Positions 12,121-22,479 of a DNA stretch of 64,000 bases are shown piece after piece. The notes under the pieces were generated by a model. The model was not told the DNA's origin. It was given only the letters and a program-made list of their open reading frames with translations, and searched no databases. Position 1 is the first letter of the stretch. Each line of letters starts with the position of its first letter. The DNA comes from Gerris lacustris (taxonomy: Eukaryota; Arthropoda; Insecta; Hemiptera; Gerridae): the NCBI GenBank assembly GCA_951217055.1, contig OX578285.1, positions 47,866,024 through 47,930,023 on the forward strand, read 5' to 3'. A program made the translations under genes and the position numbers.

Positions 12121-12151
12121 AATTGCTAAAACACGCGGTGTTTCAGCAATT
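12121..12151. repeat. Small hairpin
   Basis: AATTGCTAAAACAC and GTGTTTCAGCAATT are inverted with one mismatch around a 3-bp GCG loop. No following T-run suggests a terminator. Confidence 0.6.
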
Positions 12152-13599
12152 AGTAATTGCTATAGAATTTTTTTTTCTCATCTTATTAGATTGAATTATA
12201 TAAATCCTTTTTTTATTTATTTACTTATTTTTATTAATCCTGCTTATGGTAGTAAACGCTTTTAAAGTCTGATTTATATATTTACAGAGTTAATCGTGAA
12301 GTATAGACTAAAAAAACGGAGTGGTGTAACATTATTATCCTTCGACTCATCTCTGAGATTTAAGAATCCTCTTTGCTTAACGTTTATCTCAAAAGGCAAT
12401 TATATCAGAGGCGTTTTTGTTGTTTTAACAAGTGAACATATAATATTGTTGCAACAGCACAATTCGTAAGATAAAATTAGGTTCAAGTTGATTACTTACT
12501 AAAATCGTATATTTTAATCTCCAAGCCTTAGCGTTATATTCAAATATCATCACATTATCTTTGGAATAAACTTGACGTATTATTCCCATAGTTTATTTCT
12601 AGAAGAACTTGCGATCACTTTAATACTCTTCGTGGTTTTTTGTAAATTCGCCAATTTTTACTATAAGAATTACGACTTGTTCAAACGAAATATCTTAGGT
12701 CAATATTAGTTCAAATGCACACTGAAGCGATACTACAAGGCTACAAGCATAATATATTATCATTAACGACATGAAATAATTAACTTAAGATATTTTAGGT
12801 GATACAGAAAAATACTTAAGGGGGTTGACTTATAAAATCAGGCCCTCGAATTATAGCGGCTGATTTTTAAAACCAGTGGTAACAACGAGTCGGTACGGTA
12901 AGGATGGCTGCTGTTCTTCCAAACAATCGGGTTAATGTGAAACACAGGCAGCATCTTAGATTCCCTCTTTTGTGATACATAGATACAATTTACCCGACGA
13001 GCTACCAAAGTTATTACTTCAAAGATGTGTACAGTGTACACAGTATAACGTATTGTTGAACCAAATGATTTGTTAACAGTTGGGAGTAGGTTCGGTGGAA
13101 TTACTTTTTCCACAAACCTCCAACGATTCATGGGATAGGAACGTACCACCAGTCATTTACGGTAGTCATTATTTTTGCGACCAGCAGTCATTTATCATAA
13201 TAACTCGCTATTTAAACAAATCAATGATGTGCTTTAATATTATAAATGACATTAATTAAACAATTAATATAACATTTAAAATTAATTTATCTTTGTATCA
13301 CGAAAGAGGGAATCTAAAAATTATATATGTGTATATATATGGTAAATAAACAAGAAAAAAAAAAAAAATAAATAAATAAAATGGTATTTTATTTTACTAT
13401 GTATTCCTTTGTAACAAGTATTTAACTTAACTTATTATGAAATGGTCCGTTTGGATCACAGAGTCAAGATTCAATTTTTAGAAATATGAATCAGTTTATA
13501 CATTTTACTCAGACCACTCTAAATTAATCAAATCAAATTAATAGGCACAAAATAAAATAGACAATGGAGCCTGGAGGTCCGAGAGCGAAAGAAAAACCA
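12152..13599. other. Unassigned DNA
   Basis: Nothing recognisable. A 103-residue minus-strand frame (12838-13149) has no identifiable motif, and I treat it as chance. An A-rich stretch with AAATA units lies at 13353-13380. Confidence 0.4.
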
Positions 13600-13899
13600 A
13601 GCGACCCTCGAACACGTCCCAACTAGCGAACCAAGATCCCTTGTGATCACCAGAAAAAACTGGTAGGAGGTGGTTTCACATGAACGCTCAGCGAGCCTCC
13701 GTCGAACAAGTCCCAACTAGCGAACCAAGATCCCTTGTGATCACCAGAGAAACTGGTAGGAGGTGGTTTCACATGAACGCTAAGCGAGCCTCCCTCGAAC
13801 ACGTCCCAACTAGCGAACCAAGATCCCTTGTGATCACCAGAGAAACTGGTAGGAGGTGGTTTCACATGAACGCTCAGCGAGCCTCCCTCGAACACGTAT
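13600..13899. repeat. 93/94-bp minisatellite, 3.2 copies
   Basis: AACTAGCGAACCAAGATCCC occurs at 13621, 13715 and 13808. The first interval is 94 bp because of one extra A, the second is 93. Units contain CTTGTGATCACCAG and GGTAGGAGGTGGTTTCACA. Since 93 is 3 x 31, frames stay open on both strands as an artefact. It abuts the left end of the Tc1-like element at 13908. Confidence 0.93.
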
Positions 13900-14253
13900 A
13901 GTATATACAGGGTTATTACAAATGATGTTCATGATTTCAAGTGTACATAAATGTAGTTTTATTTATCATACAAAGTAATAAAATGGTTAAATTTCAAGAA
14001 AAACTCAAAACATTTATCTCAGGTACTCAGAATTATAAATGTTCGATATGACCCCCCCCCCCTGCTCCTAACCTGCTTTACAACTTCATTGCTCACTGAG
14101 GGCATTCCAGTTGATTTCTTTTTACAAATGCAGCTATTTCTCTTAATATTCAAGTACCACTTGCGAATAGAGTGATTACTAGGATCTTCATTAAATTTGG
14201 TCTTAAGTGACGTTGCACACTAATAACTAATTGGTTAATGTGATAATCCAACA

Positions 14254-14830
14254 CAGTGGTTCCCAACCGGTTGGTCGCGACCCACTAGTGGGTCGTGGAA
14301 GAATTTTTGGTGGGTGGTGGCAAAAAATGAACGTCACGTCAAGGGTAAATTGTGAACATTCCTTTACTTGGCGTTAATAAGCTTAAATCTTTTATAGTTT
14401 AATTTTTTATACCTAATTTTGACATATTATAGACAGTGGCGTAGCTAGACCATTGGGGGCCCCCCCGCAAACAATTTTTGGGGACCCCCTCGCCAAAGAA
14501 AATCAATGAGCAAAAATAACCTCTTGCGTTCAGGATTGGGGGCCCCCTCGACGTTGGTACAAAAATAGTAATACCTGTTATTTCTGGATTTGGGGGCCCC
14601 TGGCACTGGGGGCCCCCCCGCAATGCGGTCCCGCGCGGGCCCATAGTTACGCCACTGATTATAGACTTATAGTAAAGGTTCCTTATTTGACTGCTATATT
14701 GCGTCATTCTTACCACCTCTAATCACATAATTTTAAGGAATGTTATGCTATTTATTGAATGCACTGTGGGTCGCGAAATATTTTAACAACCAAAAGTGGG
14801 TCCCCAGACACAAAAGGTTGTGAACCACTG
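14254..14830. mobile_element. hAT element nested in the Tc1-like element
   Basis: Ends are CAGTGGTTCCCAACC and the inverse GGTTGTGAACCACTG, the usual hAT end type. Flanking 8-bp repeats are ATCCAACA (14246-14253) and ATCCAACG (14831-14838), 7 of 8 matching. Subterminal GGGTCGCGA/TCGCGACCC words are present. It carries a second hAT MITE inside it and no transposase. Confidence 0.92.
14434..14657. mobile_element. hAT MITE nested within the nested hAT
   Basis: 224 bp with ends CAGTGGCGTAGCTA and the inverse TAGTTACGCCACTG. Perfect 8-bp target repeats ATTATAGA flank it (14426-14433 and 14658-14665). The interior is rich in GGGGGCCCCC words. Its ends resemble those of the 7328-10090 element (CAGTGGCGTA), so the two may belong to related families. 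Confidence 0.95.
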
Positions 14831-15011
14831 ATCCAACGCACAAAATGCTTTCCTGTCTTCAAATTCAGCTATTACACAACACAAATTGACTTAACAAACA
14901 GCTGATACGTAGTTTTTCTTTCCAGTGGTACCAACTGAAGTGGTCTTAAAATATATTAATCCAGTAATATTTTCAATTAAAATCTGAAACATCATTTGTA
15001 ATAACCTTGTA

Positions 15012-16777
15012 CTATCTCGAAGTAAACAGTAAACAATCGTAACCTCTCCTAGATAACCTGTACTGTCATTTCGTAGCACAGACTCAGCTGGTTTCCACTA
15101 GTTCGAGCAATGGAATCATTGAAGAAACGCATTGTTTCGACTTTTCTTTTCGGCTCGTTGAATTATCGTACGTTAAAAAACACCAGGAGTCTGGCAAGCC
15201 CTATCGCACGTATCGTACGACAAATACTTAGGCAGATTACTCAGAATTTGTCTGTTATACTAATTTTGAACATGTCTGGACTGTTTCAATATTATATTGG
15301 ATCATGATTTACTATAAAATAGTACTATAAATAGAGCTCCAGAGTGCATTCGGGTTTACTCGACCATTTTTGTTCTGTCGGTTTTAGCATGTCCTAGGTA
15401 ACACCTGATTTATTGTTTTTAACAAATGGGAATAGAACTTCAAATAAATCAAATATATTATTTTATTACTTATATTTTCTCTAAGAAATCAAGTGTAAAT
15501 ATAAATGTAGATAAAACATTTGCTTGAATCTAATTTATTTTCTCGTTCCACTTATATTATCGGAAACTAATTGAATATATACTATAAACAATTTAACATA
15601 ATAATTATAGTTATTGTACACATTACTCTAGAAGGCAAACTACCTAAATTTAGTCGTTAATATAGACCAAGGTTACCTAAAGTATATTTATATATTTTAA
15701 ATACAGTTTGTTTAGTGTGAATGAGGAAGTAGTGCATTTTAATCGTCTGCACTAGTGTTACAAACCTGTCTTAAAACATGCTTTTAAATATTTACCTCGA
15801 CTTGAATCATTCACTTATATAATTATTATTTTAGCATATTTAATAAAAAAACAATCAATAATGAGGAAAATATTTCTTAAAGAAATCTTAACGAAATAAT
15901 TAATGTTATACGATGGTAAATTAACTTTATTAAGGGAACTTAATTCTTTCAAATGTTATTAGCGAATCCGGACATTTAATAAAAAAATATTGTTTATGTC
16001 AATTTTGAGTATTAAGACGAATATTTTTCTTGCTCTTATGTGTTTTTTTTTCTTTTAACTTTACCATTCATCTGACAACAGGAATCTTATATTTTGTGTA
16101 TTGTCAAACAAGTATCACCTCTTTGAGAATTGAACGGCACTATTGCTGTATTTAATGTTGAATCTGACATTATGTAGCATGGCTGAATATTTGTGTCCCG
16201 TACGAAGTAGGAATCTTTCACTTGATGAATCCCCGACAATGAATTTGATTCAAAGAATTTCTGTGCTTTCAAGCTCAAAATAATGTTACTTTGGAGTGAC
16301 ATATATTTGTGTTAAATTTTAATCTTTGTTTTATTCGCTAAAAGCCAAGTCTACAAAATCTCAGTTATAACTAATTTATTAATAAAATTTAAACTCCGTT
16401 TCATTTAATAAGAGTGAATTTTATTTAGTCGTGTGTTTTAATTTAGCAGAATATTTTCTCTTACGTAAAGTATAATGACCGGTTCCAAACACACTCTTAT
16501 CTCCAGAGAAAGGTTTATAGATCTGCCACAAAAAAAGAACATTAAATGCCAAAACTAATGGCATGGCATTGGTTTTTGCCAAAATGAATGCTTTAGTTTT
16601 GACAATGAAATTTACCGACTCGGCAGTGTTGTTTTTTTTTTTCAATTCAAATGGAGAGTTCTTCTTTCTCTTGTAATATTAATTTAATTACTAATGTAAA
16701 TAATAAATTAAGAACCTGGGCATGGAAAATTCAGTCGGACAGCATTCCATCCTAAACTTTTTACCATCAGCAAATAC
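15012..16777. other. Unassigned AT-rich DNA
   Basis: No repeat partner was seen. Minus-strand frames at 16087-16302 and 16421-16645 have no recognisable motif, and neither does the plus-strand frame at 15110-15307. Confidence 0.4.
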
Positions 16778-16802
16778 ACACACACACGTATATATATATA
16801 TA

Positions 16803-16899
<97 letters not shown>
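16778..16899. repeat. Compound (CA)n-(TA)n microsatellite
   Basis: Short CA and TA runs are followed by about 14 CA units and then more than 30 TA units. The open frame across it (HTHTHT, IYIYIY) is an artefact. Confidence 0.97.
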
Positions 16900-16901
<2 letters not shown>

Positions 16902-16979
16902 CAGGTACTGGTTTTTCGATTATCTCGATCTCAGTTTAGAAACATCGTCGAAATTAAAAAGTTTATACAACCTTGAAAC

Positions 16980-17434
16980 AACAATCTTGGTTATAAAATA
17001 AAGAAATAATAGTCTTCATTGATTCTGCATTAAATATTATTGGTTTTTCAAGATTTTGTGGTTGTTACTTTCGCGAAGACATTCAGAAAGTTTTCAAGAA
17101 TTAGGATTTTGAAATGATGATGTACCTACTTACTAAGGGTCTTTTTGATCCCAAGTCTAAAACAGGTAATTAAAACAATGTTTGGGGCTTGAGAAGAAGC
17201 AAAGAGCCTATACTATACTGAATCAAGTTAAATTGGACAGATGTATATAAGGTTTATACCCCATGGATCAGTCCAACTCACTTCTAAATATAGAGTGTTT
17301 TGCCCTTTCTTTGCGCAAAACAATTGCCAAGATTGAGTTATTTTTTTCTAATTGACGACTCGTAATAACTAAGACCTACTAACGAGTTCAAATGCATTTT
17401 CCATAATTCTTGCACTCAAAATAGTAGATACCTG
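16980..17434. other. Unassigned DNA
   Basis: No feature recognised between the microsatellite and family C. Confidence 0.4.
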
Positions 17435-17599
17435 CATTTACTTTTCCGCACTATATTGCTCTAACTTACTAACATAATAGTACATTACGCGTCGAGTGCG
17501 GAAAGTAGCATTTTGCATGCGAGTGTGGAGTTTGCACCCGAGCGATAGCGAGGGTGGTAAAACCACACGAGCAATGCGAAATGCCGTTTTCGCACGAGT

Positions 17600-17794
17600 T
17601 GCGTACCGTACTTTATCTACGATTGTTAGATTTAAATAATAAATACAGAAACAAATAAACTTGCTGTATGTAAGTTCGTATCTCTCTCTTGATAAAGATG
17701 GCATTAATTCATTAGTTGTATTTTTTGCCGAATTAATTATTTCTGGAGGATTATTATTCTCCACATTTTCGTCAAAGTCACTTGATTCACTCAT
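17600..17794 (-). pseudogene. N-terminal fragment of a possible Crypton-like recombinase (family C)
   Basis: A frame starts at 17794 with an acidic leader (MSESSDFDENVENNNPP), then LSRERYELTYSKFICFC at about residues 34-50. The pattern of a short acidic leader followed by K/S-R-E-K/R-Y-E-L-x-Y-x-K-F resembles the start of Crypton-like tyrosine recombinases in insects. That is recalled from family knowledge, not tested. The fragment ends within about 60 codons, then runs into repeat DNA of the family. The catalytic R/H/R/Y domain is missing. The other two copies carry stop codons in the same leader. Confidence 0.4.
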
Positions 17795-17892
17795 TGTTTT
17801 TCACTAAAAACTCGATATAAACAGTTACTTTAATAAAAGAACACCAAATTAGTTTTGTTAAATGTAAACAAACTCACTAATCGTGCGTAAAG

Positions 17893-17948
17893 CTGAAGAA
17901 TTCCTCTTCTTTACCGCACTAGTGCGGTAAAGAAGAGGAATTCTTCAG
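17893..17948. repeat. Perfect 56-bp palindrome without spacer
   Basis: Each 28-bp half is the exact reverse complement of the other, with the centre at ACTAGT. The equivalent site in copies 2 and 3 of family C has only part of the symmetry (CCGCCCTAGTGCG flanked by AATTCCTC and GAAGAATTC), so this copy preserves or regained full symmetry. Confidence 0.98.
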
Positions 17949-18046
17949 AACTATGAGACGCGCATGCGCAATGAATACAAGTACGTAAATAATCACTTTC
18001 TACGCATCTAAACAAAGATATAATGTTTATATTTCGTATCAATCGT

Positions 18047-18718
18047 AGATAATAGTTATTTGTACAATTAGTGCGCAAAGTGGCACTTCGCTGCACTCGA
18101 GAGAAATATTTACGCACGAGCCGCAGGCGAGGGCGGAAAGCTATCTCGAGTGCAGCAAAGACACTCTAAGCTCGAATTGCACATTACATTTTTCCTACAG
18201 TTAGTTTTTAATCTGTAAATATAATATAAAATAATTGTTCATCGACAAGTAAAAGGTTTTACAATATTAACTAAACCAGCTGTTCTGTTTGTAGCCAGTG
18301 TTGCCTGTTTTTTTGCCTGATTCAGCTAACCTGACCAAGCGCTGTTATTATTTTGTATCTTACTCATCACATTTGATTCTTTTTTTAGATTGTCTATCTT
18401 TACTTTTTATATTTTAACATTTTTATATTTGATATAGTGTTTAAATCATGTAGTTAGTTAAAAAATAATCATTAGTTGTCATTGTTATTATTATTATAAT
18501 ATGGATCTAAACAAAGAGAAATTGATCTAAACAAAGATAAATGGATCTAATCAAAGATTAAATACTTTGTTTAGATTTAAGTTCTTTAAGTTCGTAAGTT
18601 GGAACACTGGAGTGAGGTAAAGTAGAATGAGTGCGGTAAAGTAAGTAAGTGCAGAAATCTACTGTTTTGCGTACTATTTTGAGTGCGATAACAACCACTT
18701 TATCGGTCAACTGTAGGA
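18047..18718 (+). mobile_element. Dispersed family D, copy 1
   Basis: Matches 46940-47383 in the same orientation. Shared blocks are AATAGTTATTTGTACAA, TAGTGCGCAAAGTGGCACTT, ACGCACGAGCCGCAGGCGAG, then CTTACTCATCACATTTGATTCTT, TAGTTAGTTAAAAAATAATC, GTTGGAACACTG.AGTG, and a right end GATAACAACCACTTTATCGG. Copy 1 contains about 180 bp (18150-18360) that copy 2 lacks. Copy 1 also has three degenerate TGGATCTAAACAAAGA units at 18502-18560. It adjoins family C on the left and E on the right. Confidence 0.78.
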
Positions 18719-18723
18719 AATGT

Positions 18724-19515
18724 ATTTTACCTCCAGCGGGGAGAAAAAGTGAACTTTCCTCCCTAGTAAACAGGGAGGAATGTTACTCATTGCACCCGGT
18801 CGGGTTAAACAGGGAGTAATGAAAAATAAGGGAATCATGAACTCTCATGATTCCCTCCAGTGTTGCCCTACATAAAGCACAAGTAAATAAGGTTGGTGCT
18901 AATACACATTTCATTTACTAACTTTTGTTTAATGTCTAAATCTATAATGTCATCTTCACACATGTCATGTAACCTCCACAACGGTTGCCATAGTGATTCA
19001 TCAGTAAAAGAAAGTTAAAAGTGGAAACATAATTTCTAAATGTAGATTAACTAATCCATATTTAAATACATCAGTTGTCAATACCATTCAATACACGACT
19101 CAGCTTCCAGCTGATTCTCCCATTTAATTTTAGCATTGAAATTCAAATAATTATTATCTATAATTTAATTTTTACTTGATTAAACTTATTTAGAGAATTG
19201 TTAATATTATATCTAACTATATTTTTTTTAAAATAAATATAAACCTATGTATTTTTTGTTGAACAACGTAATTTTAAATTGAAATCTTTCCATATTTTTT
19301 CTCCCTTCTGGAGGTAAAATATTGTACGTACCTTGGGAGTAAAAATCACTTGCACCCTCGCGATAATTAACTCCCGAGGCGGAGCCGAGGGAGTGAACGT
19401 TATGGTTCCCTCGGCTTCGCCTCAGGAACCAACTTCATCGCTCAGGGTGCAATCACTTACTTTCCTCCCTTGGTGCGTAAATAACTATTCCACACTCCAG
19501 TGTTCTATCTTACGG
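18724..19515. mobile_element. Inverted-repeat element family E, copy 2
   Basis: An inverted pair ATTTTACCTCCAG (18724) and CTGGAGGTAAAAT (ending 19320) frames the main body. The right extension to about 19500 matches copy 1, with CTCCCGAGGCGGAGCCGAGGGAG and TTCGGCTTCGCCTCAGG. AACACTGGAGTG at 18603 in family D is mirrored by CACTCCAGTGTT at 19493-19504, so D and E may be parts of one larger inverted-repeat element. Confidence 0.7.
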
Positions 19516-19639
19516 ACATAAATAACTATTACCCCTAATTTTTCATTTATAGTTTACTCAACATGTATACTTTTTCAATCATTGGGTGTACCCCTAGTTT
19601 TTAATTTATAGGGAGTAAAACACTTAAAACATTAAGGGG

Positions 19640-19710
19640 GAGGTGAAAAAAGCTGAAAAAAATAACAACTAAACTTAAAGAATGGAATTAAATTAGGATT
19701 AATTTTCATC
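19640..19710 (+). repeat. Dispersed block J, copy 1
   Basis: GGGGGAGGTGAAAA.AAGCTGAAAAAA, then AACTAAACTTAAAGAATGGA and TTAGGATTA.TTTTCATCAAAAA are repeated at 23625-23700. ACATGTATACATTTTCC-like words occur three times around it (19561, 19723, 19782). Confidence 0.7.
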
Positions 19711-19822
19711 AAAAAGTTAACCAACATGTATACATTTTCCATAATTTGGTTTACCACTAGTTCTTCATTTACAGTTTAACAAACATGTATACATTTTCCC
19801 GTCGTTATTTTTTATCCATTTT

Positions 19823-20149
19823 TAAGGTTTCGTAGGAAAACCAAAAAAAAAGAAAGCCTTATAGTTTCGTTAATGTGTCTGTCTGTAACTCTGTACGGTT
19901 TTAATAACTTTTGAATAAAAAGACATAAGATAAAAACATGAAACTTTGCAGTATTAAAGATTGTTATGACTCACACACAGGTAAAAATATAGCGATCTCA
20001 AAATTATCCAGCTATTCAAATTCAAAATGGCGGATAATTCGTGTCATGCGATTTTTTTTCCTTTTAAATTTTGAGTGGGGTATCAAATGAAAGGTATTGA
20101 AGAGTAGATTACAAAAATAAATAACACTTGTAGATAATGTTCAATTTTT
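19823..20149 (+). mobile_element. Dispersed family F, copy 1 (truncated at right)
   Basis: The left end TAAGGTTTCGTAGGAAAACC..CCTTATAG and the CTGTCTGT block resemble the 43021 copy (TAGGGTCCGTAGGCAAAACC..CCCTTATA). GGGTATCAAATGAAAGG..GATTACAAAAATA near 20077 is matched at 43245-43285. The right inverted end is missing. Family B begins directly at 20150. Confidence 0.7.
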
Positions 20150-20732
20150 ACTTTCTCATATAAAGAGAAAATATTGTGATGGTGCGAAAATTCGATTTTG
20201 AGATTTTGATGGATTTACACGTTTTGAGGTCCCCTGAGTTCAAAAAAGTGTTTTTTTTTAAAAATGTCTGTCTGTCGTCTGTCGTCTGTGCAGACGCCTG
20301 GAGCCTAGACTACTGGGCCGATTTTGACGAAATTTGGCATACATGTTCAGAAAAATCATACCCCGAGGCGAAATCGAGAAATTAATTTTAGCTCCAAATT
20401 TAGGGGCGCTACCCCCCAAAAACTCTGAAAAAAACGTGAAAAAAAAATTATTTCTCGAAAACGGTTCCGACGATTTTGATTAAAAAATTCTAAAATATAG
20501 TCCATTTAAATACGAATCCAACGATATAAGCCGTTTTCCCGGGAAAAAACTAGTTCCTGAGAAAAAAGCTTAAAACGCGGACCAAGAGAGCCCGGGTTCG
20601 ATTCCTCGCCCAGGAGAAGTAATTTTTATAATACATTTTAATGAAATGCTCAATAATAATTAAATTTACATACGAAAACTAATAAATGGAAAACACTGGG
20701 CTAAATAATTATGAACTCGTATATGAGAAAGT
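20150..20732 (+). mobile_element. Dispersed family B, copy 1
   Basis: 583 bp with short inverted ends ACTTTCTCATATA and TATATGAGAAAGT. Landmarks are GAAA.TATTGTGATGGTGCG, ACACGTTTTGAGGTCCCCTG, GGGCCGATTTTGACGAAATTTGGCATACATG, and AACGATATAAGCCGTTTTCC. Near the right end is a tRNA B-box-like word GGGTTCGATTCC (20594-20605). Three other copies occur (22480, 42905, 44388). No coding frame. Confidence 0.85.
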
Positions 20733-20786
20733 TTGTCTGAGTTGTCTCGGACCGATTTTTTCAAAAAAATATCAACATACTGCGAG

Positions 20787-20803
20787 CCCCCCCCCCCCCC
20801 CCG
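20787..20803. repeat. Poly(C) run
   Basis: About 16-17 consecutive C just right of family B copy 1. Confidence 0.9.
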
Positions 20804-21373
20804 TTATTCTAACAAATTTCATGTTCACAATACCAACGAAACCCGAGACTTCCCGCACAACCATTTTATTTCTTTGTCAGTTTGATTATTTTAACTAACA
20901 ACTATATGAGAACGTCTGATAATGCAATGGATATAAAATTCAGTGTTCCAAGAGCGACGATGTTCAATAGACAAAGATTACAACCTTTCAACTATCTGTC
21001 TCTGCTAGCATCGTAACTCAGAACCAATCCATTATCTTATCTTTCATTTCTTAAACAAACCTGAAATACACGTAATATAAAACTATTAAAAAACCGGATT
21101 AGAAATTCTATTTTTTCTTATTGCGTCAATCGGGGTATTTTTTTAATTGGAATAAAATAATTTACTTCTTTTCTATAAAAAGGTAACTGTTAGATGTCAT
21201 TCCTACGTTAATACATTTTCAAACCCATTACTTCTAATCCTTTTTATAAATTAAAATGAAAAAACTTTCTATTAGTCAAACAAAATATTACAAGGAAAGT
21301 AATTCGTCTAAAAATGTGTCGCTTCACTCATTATAGCAATTATTCTCTGACTCTCGAAAACAGATAAAAATAT

Positions 21374-21563
21374 TAATTTAAATCAAATTATAATTATTAT
21401 TAACAAAGGGAGACAGACAGAGAAAAATAGACTCCAGCGCCGGGACTTGAACCACGGGCCTCTATTAGGCCCGTGGTTCAAGCAAAACCAATTCCCGGCG
21501 CTGGAGTCTATTTTTCTCTGTCTGTCTCCCTTTGTTAATAATAATTATAATTTGATTTAAATT
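21374..21563. mobile_element. Foldback element with tRNA-like arms, copy 1
   Basis: A near-perfect inverted repeat of about 190 bp. The outer arms hold AAATCAAATTATAATTATTA, AGACAGACAGAGAAAAATAG and CCAGCGCCGGGA. The inner arms are TTGAACCACGGGCCT against AGGCCCGTGGTTCAA with a 5-bp centre. The right arm has an 11-bp insertion (CAAAACCAATT). TTGAACCACGGGC is the complement of a tRNA T-arm word. The sequence right of it (TTTCCGTAGTATGAA..ACTAC) is shared with copy 2 (61160-61366). Confidence 0.88.
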
Positions 21564-21680
21564 GAAATTTAAACTTTCCGTAGTATGAATACTACATAAA
21601 ACTTAAAAATGAAAAGATAAAAATATCTAAATAGAGGATAACATTATTATTTTTATGTAGATGATAATTATTGCATTTTA

Positions 21681-22389
21681 ATTGAAGCGAGCGTAAGCGA
21701 GCTTCTTACATTCAACAAACTATGCATCTTGTCTGTCTGTCAGTAACGTTTACGCGTGTGACGATAACTTGAGTAAAAGTTGACAGATTTAGTTGAAATT
21801 TGGTATACATGATCCTCTTACTAATACTCAGGCTAAGTTCGTTGGACAGCGTGATTCATCCAAGAGTTCGCGCGCAACGCTCGCGTAAACTTGAGGTTAA
21901 AAAATTAAATTGGAATTTCAGGACGGGAAAAGATTCTATCATCATCATTCGATGAGACGAACATTTTTTTTAAATAACATTTTTTAAGTAAAACTAACAG
22001 CGACACCGCTATGAATTATTAATAAAGATCGCTAAAACTATTAAAGCGGACCTAAACGTTAATAATAGAGAAAACAACCTTTTTACCGATATCTTACGTT
22101 CTAACGTAACGATTTTAATAAAACTTCATATACACCATCTAATGCACAATTGAAACAGGCATGCAAAATTTCAATTTGATACATGCAGTAGTTTTTTTGT
22201 AGCAAAGAAATACATTTTATAATAATTGAAAAGGAGATTGGTTAGAGGAATAGTAAGAATGCGGGGTGGTTCCCTTACTAATAGCCGCTGTACTACTATC
22301 ATACCCTATATCTATCAACTCATCATGATTCATGATTATCTATTTTTTCAATATTCAATACATATTTATTACTATACGCTCGCTTCAAT
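21681..22389. mobile_element. Inverted-repeat element family H
   Basis: Perfect 15-bp inverted ends: ATTGAAGCGAGCGTA (21681) and TACGCTCGCTTCAAT (ending 22389). It is 709 bp and non-coding, with TTGTCTGTCTGTCAG, GATAACTTGAGTAA and GAAATTTGGTATACATGATC near the left end. The left end resembles the start of family G (ACGAGCGTAAGTAAG at 30692). Only AT is shared at the flanks. Confidence 0.85.
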
Positions 22390-22479
22390 GATAGAGCCAC
22401 GCGATGCCTAGTTAATTTTATGGTTTCATTTTTATTTATATTTGTTAGTGTTATTAGATTATTTGTTTGTTTTTTTTAA

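Larger units (their letters stand above)
14060..14880 (-). pseudogene. Transposase N-terminal helix-turn-helix fragment, interrupted
   Basis: Read on the minus strand, 14253 down to about 14060 contains FNEDPSNHSIRKWYLN, then CICKKKSTGMPSVSNEVV. This matches the DNA-binding front end (DUF4817-like, basic KGKSTGRP-type linker) common in insect Tc1-like transposases. The short upstream coding piece (AEFEDRKAFCAL, about 14831-14870) lies on the other side of the hAT. The copy also has internal stops and frame breaks and lacks the DDE/D catalytic domain. Confidence 0.75.
13908..15009 (-). mobile_element. Tc1/mariner-type element, disrupted by nested hATs
   Basis: Inverted ends are CAGGGTTATTACAAATGATG (13908) and the inverse ending ..CATTTGTAATAACCTTG (15009). 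TA lies on each side (13906-13907 and 15010-15011). On the minus strand the interior encodes the N-terminal part of a transposase of the DUF4817-like helix-turn-helix type, but the catalytic region is absent. A hAT (14254-14830) sits in that coding segment. A C-run lies at 14051-14060. Confidence 0.87.
17435..18046 (-). mobile_element. Dispersed family C, copy 1 (most complete)
   Basis: Matches 32950-33493 and 63005-63593, which lie in the opposite orientation. Read on the minus strand the order is ATCTACGATT, ATAAACATTAT.TCT.TGTTTAGATGCGTAGA, CATTGCGCATGCGCGT, a palindrome built on CCGCACTAGTGCGG, AACAAAACTAATTTG, a short open frame starting ATGAGTGA, CAATCGTAGATAAAGTACGG, GTGCAAACTCCACACTCGCA, and a TAATGTACTATTAT end. 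Words such as CCCTCGCTATCGCTCGGG are imperfect palindromes. No target duplication was identified. Confidence 0.82.

Noticed and set aside
12838..13149. 103-residue minus-strand frame
   Set aside because: No motif, no neighbouring exon signal and no recognisable family. Frames of this length are expected by chance in 64 kb read in six frames.
13647..13901. Overlapping frames on both strands with repeated residues
   Set aside because: They arise because the minisatellite period (93 bp) is a multiple of three. No start context or unique domain.
16722..16976. 84-residue open frame rich in HT and IY
   Set aside because: It is the translation of a (CA)n-(TA)n microsatellite. The same applies to the frame at 28535-28852.
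17911..18117. 68-residue minus-strand frame in family C as a gene
   Set aside because: It lies across the palindrome and the non-coding left part of the family, and the other copies do not keep it open over the same length except by chance at 62956-63168.
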